Notes under the pieces: model-generated
Told to the model about the DNA's origin: nothing
Databases searched by the model: none
Seen by the model: only the letters and a program-made list of their open reading frames with translations
Shown here: one piece after another, positions 13,789 to 16,967 of the stretch
How the letters are laid out: each line of letters begins with the position of its first letter
Position numbering within the stretch: the first letter of the stretch is position 1
Source: Campylobacteraceae bacterium
GTDB taxonomy: Bacteria; Campylobacterota; Campylobacteria; Campylobacterales; Sulfurospirillaceae
Direction: 5' to 3'
Assembly (NCBI GenBank): GCA_027040375.1
Contig: JALUMJ010000004.1
Coordinates: 1-16,967 of the forward strand
Length of the DNA: 16,967 nt
Position numbers and translations under genes: made by a program

Positions 13789-15003
13789 CTATTTGATTCT
13801 AGGGGATGGTTCGCCAAGATAAAAACCTTGAAATTCATCTATGCCTAAATCTAAACAAATGTCAAAGATTTCTTCACTATGAACAAACTCAGCTATAGTT
13901 TTTATATTAAGTTCTCTTGCAAATGCGATAATTGAGCTTACTATTGCATATGAGTTTTTATCCTTATGTACATTTTTTATCAAAGACCCATCAATCTTAA
14001 TATAATCAGGGTCTAATTTCATAAGATAAGAAAAATTACTATAACCTGTACCAAAATCATCTATCGCAATTTTACACCCCATTTTTTTTAATCTTTGTAT
14101 AAAATTCTCAGCTCGTTCAATTTGAGTTATATTTTCATCTTCTAGAATTTCAAAAACAACTTGTTTGGATACTCTGTATTTTTTTAGCATCGAAATCACA
14201 AAATTACTCACATTACTATCACTCATGTCTCTTGCTAAAAGATTAACAGAAACTATATCACTAGTCTTGCTTATCTTGGCAAAACTTTTTTCTATGAGAA
14301 GTTTTTCTATATCTGCATATCTTTTTACCTTTTTGGAAACACTCATAAAGAGTCCTGGTGGAATAATCTCTTCATTTTCATCTAGTATTCTTGCTAAACA
14401 TTCATATTTTATAACTTTTCGCTGTGCATTAAATATAGGCTGATAAAATGGTATAACCCTATCGTCTTTTATCGCACTTCTTATAAATTTAGACCATTTT
14501 ATCTGATTTATATACTCTTTTTTATCGTCAATTCTTTTAAAATAACACTGGTAGTCTATCTGTTTTATCTTTGCTTCTTTTAGGGCCATAGATGCTTTTT
14601 TTAATATATGGTCTTTTTCCAATGCAAACCCCAAAGTGACATTTATCTCAATCTCGTCTTTGTAATTTGGATTATCTATTATCTTACCTTTAAACAAATG
14701 TAATATTTTTATTGAAAGTTCTTCATATCTATCTATATCAAGTATTGCATCCTCTAGTAATGCAAACTCATCTGCCCCAATTCTGTATAAATTTAAGCCC
14801 TCTTGCAAGGCTAGATTTCTAAGAATATCTGCTACTTCACATAAAACATAATCACCTGCTTCATTGCCATAGTATTCATTTATATCTTTAAAAGAGTCAA
14901 TATTGAGAATTATAAGCTTTGGTTTATCCATGGCATTAATATCTTGCACAAGTGTAACCCTGTCATGGAGATTTGTCAATGCATCTATTTGTAGATTGCT
15001 CAA
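13789..15003 (-). CDS. GGDEF-EAL cyclic-di-GMP protein, probably a phosphodiesterase
   Basis: A 404-residue cytoplasmic protein with no membrane segment or sensor domain. A GGDEF domain (about 5-155) has GADEF at 76-80 instead of GGDEF, so cyclase activity is doubtful, though it may bind GTP. An EAL domain (about 170-400) reads ECLAR (201-205) and keeps the acidic and metal positions: N254 in SVNLL, E285 in FEILE, D315-D316 in DDFGTGYSN, K336 in YIKID, E372 in AEFVH and Q392 in FQGFYLG. This predicts hydrolysis of c-di-GMP to pGpG. The start is TTG with AAGGA about 7-8 nt upstream. A candidate promoter lies 30 bp before it. It ends 13 bp before dapE, so c-di-GMP turnover and DapE share a transcript. 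Confidence 0.9.
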   Translation of the reverse strand: MSNLQIDALTNLHDRVTLVQDINAMDKPKLIILNIDSFKDINEYYGNEAGDYVLCEVADILRNLALQEGLNLYRIGADEFALLEDAILDIDRYEELSIKILHLFKGKIIDNPNYKDEIEINVTLGFALEKDHILKKASMALKEAKIKQIDYQCYFKRIDDKKEYINQIKWSKFIRSAIKDDRVIPFYQPIFNAQRKVIKYECLARILDENEEIIPPGLFMSVSKKVKRYADIEKLLIEKSFAKISKTSDIVSVNLLARDMSDSNVSNFVISMLKKYRVSKQVVFEILEDENITQIERAENFIQRLKKMGCKIAIDDFGTGYSNFSYLMKLDPDYIKIDGSLIKNVHKDKNSYAIVSSIIAFARELNIKTIAEFVHSEEIFDICLDLGIDEFQGFYLGEPSPRIK

Positions 15004-15032
15004 GTTATTTTCCTTTTTTAGAAGCCCCTCAC

Positions 15033-15038
15033 ATTATA
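15033..15038 (-). promoter_or_regulatory. Candidate -10 promoter for the GGDEF-EAL/dapE/ridA operon
   Basis: The minus strand reads TATAAT 30 bp before the TTG start, leaving a leader of about 20-25 nt with AAAAAAGGA. There is no TG extension. A 9-bp palindrome sits immediately upstream and covers the -35 region. Confidence 0.4.
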
Positions 15039-15039
15039 A

Positions 15040-15060
15040 GATTTTTTATATTAAAAAATC
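15040..15060. repeat. AT-only palindrome across the mutS2 stop codon
   Basis: GATTTTTTA (15040-15048) and TAAAAAATC (15052-15060) are perfect 9-bp inverted repeats with a 3-nt spacer. The palindrome overlaps the mutS2 TGA and abuts the downstream TATAAT. It may terminate mutS2 mRNA weakly, or be an operator for the next promoter. Confidence 0.45.
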
Positions 15061-16967
15061 ATAATTTTACCAAAGTTGCTCCATATCCCCCCATATTGAT
15101 TGGTGCGTCACAGTATGAAACCAAACTTGGATAAGTGGATAAAAATGTCTTAACTGCATATGCTAATTTTCCTGTTCCAATTCCGTGATAAACAAGCACC
15201 TCATCATAGCCATTTATCAAAGCATCTGAGAGAAATTTATCTAAGTTTTCTATGGCTTCCTCTGCTCGTTGTCCGTGCAAATCCAAAGTTACAGAACTTG
15301 TAGCACTTGGCTTTGTGATAGTGATTTTTCTTCTTTTTTTGGGAGGAATTCCACTTTTTTTAAGCGTATTCAATGGCACTCTAAGTGTAATTCCCTCACA
15401 CTCTATGGAAGCTATATCTTTTTTTATGCTTTTAATTTGTCCTTTTGAGCTTCTATATTTTACATAATCTCCCACTGTCAAATTTTCACTTTTTTGAACT
15501 ATATTTATCTTTTTTGCTTTTACCTTAAACTCATGTGCTAAGTTCAAAGCCCTATGCCCTTCTTTTGAATCTTTAGATTTTATGGCAACTTTTGCTTCTT
15601 CTATGGCTTTGTTAAAGTTCTTTTGCATATTTAGAGTTTGTCGTTCAAACTCAAGTTTCGACAACTCTTGCTCATCTTTTAGAGCTATTTTTAATTTTCT
15701 TGCCTCTTCTAGCTTTTCTTCGAGTAGTTTTGATTGTTTTTTCATCTCTAACTCTAAATCTATATTCTTTTGAATTAAATCATTTAAATTTTCTTTATCC
15801 TCACCATAAACGATTCTAGCTTCTTTTATGATAGGTGCTGGAATTTTATATCTAAGGGCTGTCTCAAAAGCATAACTTTTTCCAATAGTACCGTTTAAAA
15901 ATTCATAAGTAGGTTGTTGATTTTTTTCATCATAAATTGCAGCTAAGAGTTGGACTTGCTCATTTGTAGCAAGTAGCGAAGCTAGTCTTTTGTGATGGGT
16001 TGTGATGATTATCTTTATATCTTTTTGGATTAGTTTTTCTACTATTACTTTAAACAAGCTTGCAGCCTCATCAGAGTCAGTTCCAAGTTCTATCTCGTCG
16101 ATGCCTACCAAGGTTGATTTTTTAGAAAAAAGTTTACTAAATTCGTGCATTCTGCCTGCAAAAGTAGATATGTCATTTTTCACACTCTGCGGGTCATCTA
16201 AGATAGCTACTATATCTTTAAAAGAGCCTATTTTTGTGTGAGTTGAGTCTATAGACATCGGGAGCAGATATTTCGCTAAAAAAGCAGCACTTAGAAGTGA
16301 CTTTAAAAACATAGTTTTTCCACCAGCATTTACACCCGTTATCATAAGCACATGTTTGCTAAAATCAACACTTATGGGCTTTGGGCTACCAAGGGCTGGA
16401 TGTGAAAACTTAGATATTTTTATATCATGGCTACTATTGGCTAAAACAAATTCTAGATTTGAATTTTTAGCAAATGTTACTCTTGCAAAATAAGCATCAA
16501 ATTTATCAAATTCTCTATTTACAAATGTCAAAAAATGAACAAACTTTGAAAACTTCGCTGATATTTCTTTTGCATATTTATATATCAATTCCTCTTTTTT
16601 ATCAAGCAAACCGCTCTCTTTTGATTTTAAAGAAGAGATTGAATCTGGGAATATATAGAAAAATCCGCCACTACTTCTACCAACAACGCTTCCTTTTATG
16701 ACATGATTAAAACCACCTCTTAAAAGCAGGGCTTCTTGGTTGTTAATATAATGCACTTGCCTGTCAACTAGATAATTTGAAAGTTTTGAGTTCGACATGA
16801 GACGCCTAAGAGCGGTGCTGGTTTCTTCTTTTATCTTGCTAAGTGCATAAGAGATAGCTCCGAACTGCTCATCTATAGTGCTTTTTAGCTCGCCTTTTTC
16901 ATCAAAGTATTTGCAAATCTCTTTTATCTCATCAGGAATTTCTATCTTTTGCATCCACAAACTAAGA
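15059..16967 (-). CDS. mutS2: MutS2 endonuclease/ATPase, 5' end outside the window
   Basis: The reading frame is open through the right edge, so the first ~100 or more residues are missing. Counting from the TTG at 16960, the visible part has the tail of the MutS core and clamp helices, the ATPase with Walker A GVNAGGKT (209-216) and Walker B STLVGIDEIELGTD (282-295), a charged coiled coil (about 390-470), a KOW-like segment VGDYVKYRSSKGQI (496-509), and a C-terminal Smr nuclease domain with LDLHG (559-563) and HGIGTGKL (592-599). MutS2 acts on branched DNA to limit recombination and, in some bacteria, rescues collided ribosomes. Walker A differs from the common GPNTGGKT. It is the most upstream gene seen of the minus-strand block; murC usually lies close by in this class. 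Confidence 0.93.
   Translation of the reverse strand, partial: LSLWMQKIEIPDEIKEICKYFDEKGELKSTIDEQFGAISYALSKIKEETSTALRRLMSNSKLSNYLVDRQVHYINNQEALLLRGGFNHVIKGSVVGRSSGGFFYIFPDSISSLKSKESGLLDKKEELIYKYAKEISAKFSKFVHFLTFVNREFDKFDAYFARVTFAKNSNLEFVLANSSHDIKISKFSHPALGSPKPISVDFSKHVLMITGVNAGGKTMFLKSLLSAAFLAKYLLPMSIDSTHTKIGSFKDIVAILDDPQSVKNDISTFAGRMHEFSKLFSKKSTLVGIDEIELGTDSDEAASLFKVIVEKLIQKDIKIIITTHHKRLASLLATNEQVQLLAAIYDEKNQQPTYEFLNGTIGKSYAFETALRYKIPAPIIKEARIVYGEDKENLNDLIQKNIDLELEMKKQSKLLEEKLEEARKLKIALKDEQELSKLEFERQTLNMQKNFNKAIEEAKVAIKSKDSKEGHRALNLAHEFKVKAKKINIVQKSENLTVGDYVKYRSSKGQIKSIKKDIASIECEGITLRVPLNTLKKSGIPPKKRRKITITKPSATSSVTLDLHGQRAEEAIENLDKFLSDALINGYDEVLVYHGIGTGKLAYAVKTFLSTYPSLVSYCDAPINMGGYGATLVKL

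Noticed and set aside
13776..13838. A 21-codon N-terminal extension of dapE
   Set aside because: It overlaps the GGDEF-EAL gene, has no Shine-Dalgarno, and the added residues do not resemble DapE; the ATG at 13775 does.

Overview
The window is AT-rich bacterial DNA that fits an autotrophic member of the Campylobacterota, most like Sulfurimonas or a relative. Three things point there: a two-gene ATP-citrate lyase (aclB-aclA), the marker of the reductive TCA cycle; a dapE/mutS2/murC neighbourhood that, from memory, resembles the one in Campylobacter; and extended -10 promoters without clear -35 boxes, with many TTG and GTG starts. The genus is an inference.

Layout. Bases 1-132 (minus) encode only the C-terminal-domain start of MurC, with no N-terminal two thirds beside it. 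Two stem-loops (127-206) separate it from a large methyl-accepting chemotaxis protein (minus, ends at 213) with a duplicated Cache sensor. From a 67-bp divergent promoter region a plus-strand operon runs right (2380-6028): a short nucleosidase-like protein, a spore-photoproduct-lyase-like radical SAM enzyme, a short-chain dehydrogenase and a NosD-like periplasmic beta-helix protein. The genes overlap or nearly touch. This is the least understood part of the window.

The remaining genes are all on the minus strand. In transcription order they are mutS2 (5' end outside the window), a GGDEF-EAL protein, dapE, an unlisted 26-codon ORF, ridA, a SAM methyltransferase, aclB-aclA, and then an envelope operon of a DjlA-like co-chaperone, an M23 peptidase and a small exported protein. 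The last gene converges on the NosD-like gene with a 4-bp overlap.

How the genes work together: AclBA cleaves citrate to acetyl-CoA and oxaloacetate for carbon fixation. DapE supplies diaminopimelate for lysine and peptidoglycan, and MurC (if intact elsewhere) and the M23 peptidase build and trim the same wall. RidA removes reactive enamine/imine intermediates. The chemoreceptor and the c-di-GMP protein link the cell to external signals. The most interesting items are the nucleosidase/radical SAM/dehydrogenase operon with its apparently leaderless first gene, the 26-codon ORF with mutually exclusive hairpins over the ridA ribosome binding site, and the orphan murC fragment with its stem-loops. 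No CRISPR array, rRNA, tRNA or recognisable transposase was seen.
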